A stretch of DNA of 7,234 bases from an uncultured Synergistales bacterium. Its GTDB lineage: Bacteria > Synergistota > Synergistia > Synergistales > Aminobacteriaceae. Under the pieces are notes generated by a model that was given only the letters and a program-made list of their open reading frames with translations, was not told the DNA's origin and did no database searches. Shown piece by piece: positions 6,302 to 7,234 of this stretch. The stretch spans positions 1 through 7,234 of the forward strand of contig CALFXN010000550.1 of NCBI GenBank assembly GCA_937957815.1, read 5' to 3'. The translations under genes and the position numbers were made by a program. Position 1 is the stretch's first letter. The number at the start of each line of letters is the position of its first letter.

Positions 6302-6891
6302 ATGCTCGCCTCCAGATAGGGATGCATCACCTTTTCAACACGGCAGACTTTCGCGTATTTGAGCAGTGCCTCGAGATTGAATTGCTTGCGGGCTTTGTAG
6401 AGTTTCAGCGCCTCCAGGGCTATATCCATGCCGATCTTGTTCCGAAATTTGAAACAGTCGGCAAGCGTCTTTTCCGGACTGTAGATTTTGACGGTCACTC
6501 CGTCGATTTGGTGCTCTTCGATACCTGCACGGAATGCCAAGCCGGAGAACCGGCGAACACTGAGCGGTGGATAATCCAGGGACGGTTGGCGCGATTCCCT
6601 CGGCACGGCTACGGAAACACTGTGCGGAATCTGTGTGGTGATTTCGTGATATGCCAGTGCCGATACGAGGCAGATGACTGCATTCGGGAAGCGCAGTCCG
6701 ACGGTTACCAGGTCGGGATTGCTGATGGGAGGAAGTCCCACCAGACGGTACACCCCCCTGCTGACTTGCTCTATCACCCCTTTATCCCTAAGAGCATAGA
6801 GCATGTAACGGCTAATGCCACGCTCAATAGCCTCGCTCATCCTTAGTTGACCACCACATGAACGGAAAATATCTTCTGGTTTTTTCTGCAT
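6298..6891 (-). CDS. abiEi: AbiEi antitoxin, winged-helix autorepressor
   Basis: A 197-residue antitoxin of the AbiEi family (type IV toxin-antitoxin), which counteracts the toxin without stable protein-protein contact and represses its own operon. The N-terminal winged-helix domain spans roughly residues 5-52 (DIFRSCGGQLRMSEAIERGI and then a ...SRGVYRL wing). The C-terminal part carries SALAYHEIT and the strongly conserved VKIYSPEKTLADCFKFRNKI region typical of the family. The ATG at 6891 was chosen because GGAG lies 6 nt upstream. An in-frame GTG at 6918 would add nine residues, but it sits inside the operator palindrome and only about 12 nt from the predicted transcription start. The stop overlaps the abiEii ATG by four bases. 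An inverted repeat just upstream fits autoregulation. Confidence 0.9.
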   Translation of the reverse strand: MQKKPEDIFRSCGGQLRMSEAIERGISRYMLYALRDKGVIEQVSRGVYRLVGLPPISNPDLVTVGLRFPNAVICLVSALAYHEITTQIPHSVSVAVPRESRQPSLDYPPLSVRRFSGLAFRAGIEEHQIDGVTVKIYSPEKTLADCFKFRNKIGMDIALEALKLYKARKQFNLEALLKYAKVCRVEKVMHPYLEASI

Positions 6892-6914
6892 CCTTGGCTC
6901 CAGACGAGTTGACT

Positions 6915-6932
6915 CCACTTATTCATAAGTGG
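6915..6932. promoter_or_regulatory. Inverted-repeat operator of the abiE operon
   Basis: CCACTTAT and ATAAGTGG form a perfect 8-bp inverted repeat around two bases. It covers the predicted +1 of the abiE promoter and sits 24 bp before the abiEi ATG. AbiEi antitoxins are known to bind inverted repeats in their promoters and repress, so this is the likely autoregulatory site. Only one copy is visible, while studied AbiEi proteins use two. Confidence 0.65.
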
Positions 6933-6936
6933 TAAC

Positions 6937-6965
6937 AATATGCCTGATTGCGGCAAAAAAATCAA
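6937..6965 (-). promoter_or_regulatory. Candidate abiE promoter
   Basis: On the minus strand TTGATT (6960-6965) is followed after 17 nt by CATATT (6937-6942), each with four matches to the sigma-70 hexamers. The start of transcription would be near 6930, inside the inverted repeat at 6915-6932. This supports repression by steric block. The hexamers are weak, so confidence is moderate. Confidence 0.45.
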
Positions 6966-7234
6966 GGAGAAGATCAGTCCGGAGAAAACAGAGAATCAGG
7001 GGCCACAAACAGAGAAAGAATGGCTGAAATCGATGGTGCGGAGGGGTGCGTTTGAACGATATGAAACGGGCGCAAACCCTTGAGAAACAAGGTGAGAAAG
7101 AAAACCCGTCACCCGGAGAATGCCCCCGAAGAGACGGGTTTGTCTATTCTAAAATGGTGGAGGGAATGCCGACCTACCACAAAACAGTCTCAAAGCCCGC
7201 GCTCCTCGTAACTCCTTGATAATAAACGCCGAAG
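6966..7234. other. Right-hand region without a supported gene
   Basis: No convincing coding region is seen. A plus-strand reading of 52 codons (7061-7219) has no well-placed ribosome site and no recognisable product. A minus-strand reading entering from the right edge ends at a TAG at 7174-7176 and reads GVTRSAGFETVLW; it could be the tail of a gene outside the window, but 20 residues are too few to judge. The octamer ACAGAGAA occurs twice (6988-6995 and 7009-7016). A terminator-like hairpin lies at 7102-7141. Confidence 0.4.
7102..7141 (-). terminator. Hairpin with U-rich tail, possible terminator
   Basis: AAACCCGTC pairs with GACGGGTTT in a 9-bp stem. The 22-nt interior can form a second small stem (CGGGG with CTCCG). 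On the minus strand the structure is followed by TTCTTTCTC, a pyrimidine-rich tail that fits an intrinsic terminator of a minus-strand gene to the right. The plus strand has a weaker tail (TGTCTATTCT). Confidence 0.45.

Noticed and set aside
7154..7215. Possible tRNA or tmRNA 3' end (TGGTGGAGG read as a complementary CCA end followed by GCCGACCT and GCGCTCC)
   Set aside because: No T-arm stem with a TTCGA-type loop can be formed and the anticodon arm does not pair, so the resemblance is only superficial.
7061..7219. Small plus-strand open frame (52 codons)
   Set aside because: The only purine-rich site is too far upstream of the ATG, the frame runs through a terminator-like hairpin, and the product is not recognisable.

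Overview
The window looks like a chromosomal segment of a fairly GC-rich, probably anaerobic, amino-acid-using bacterium. Tandem NhaC-type antiporters next to a PLP-dependent desulfhydrase and a RidA protein would fit a peptide or amino-acid fermenter such as a member of the Synergistota. That placement is a low-confidence inference; no marker gene is present. All intact genes lie on the minus strand, so the map reads from right to left.

Right part (about 6966-7234): no convincing gene. It holds a terminator-like hairpin (7102-7141) that may end a minus-strand gene lying outside the window. Next, 6965-5399 is a complete type IV (AbiE) toxin-antitoxin module. It has a plausible promoter, an 18-bp inverted repeat over the predicted transcription start (likely operator), the antitoxin AbiEi, and the nucleotidyltransferase toxin AbiEii, which overlaps it by ATGA.

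Middle part (4848-5398): a 445-bp decayed IS3-family element (4934-5378) with both 16-bp terminal inverted repeats intact. It keeps only the start of OrfA and the end of OrfB, joined by an internal deletion, and also carries a nonsense codon, a frameshift and no start codon. Its left end abuts the foot of a 35-nt hairpin (4900-4934), which may be the terminator protecting the next operon from read-through.

Left part (4847-1): an apparent five-gene operon driven by a near-consensus sigma-70 promoter (TTGACA, 17 nt, TATAGT). The order is a YheO/DauR-like PAS-HTH regulator, RidA, a D-cysteine desulfhydrase-like PLP enzyme, an NhaC-family antiporter, and a second NhaC-family antiporter cut by the window edge. 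The likely logic is as follows: the regulator senses a substrate, the PLP enzyme eliminates a beta-substituent from a (D-)amino acid through 2-aminoacrylate, RidA hydrolyses the reactive enamine/imine to pyruvate and ammonia, and the antiporters move ions or perhaps the substrate or product across the membrane. The substrate is inferred and not proven by the sequence.
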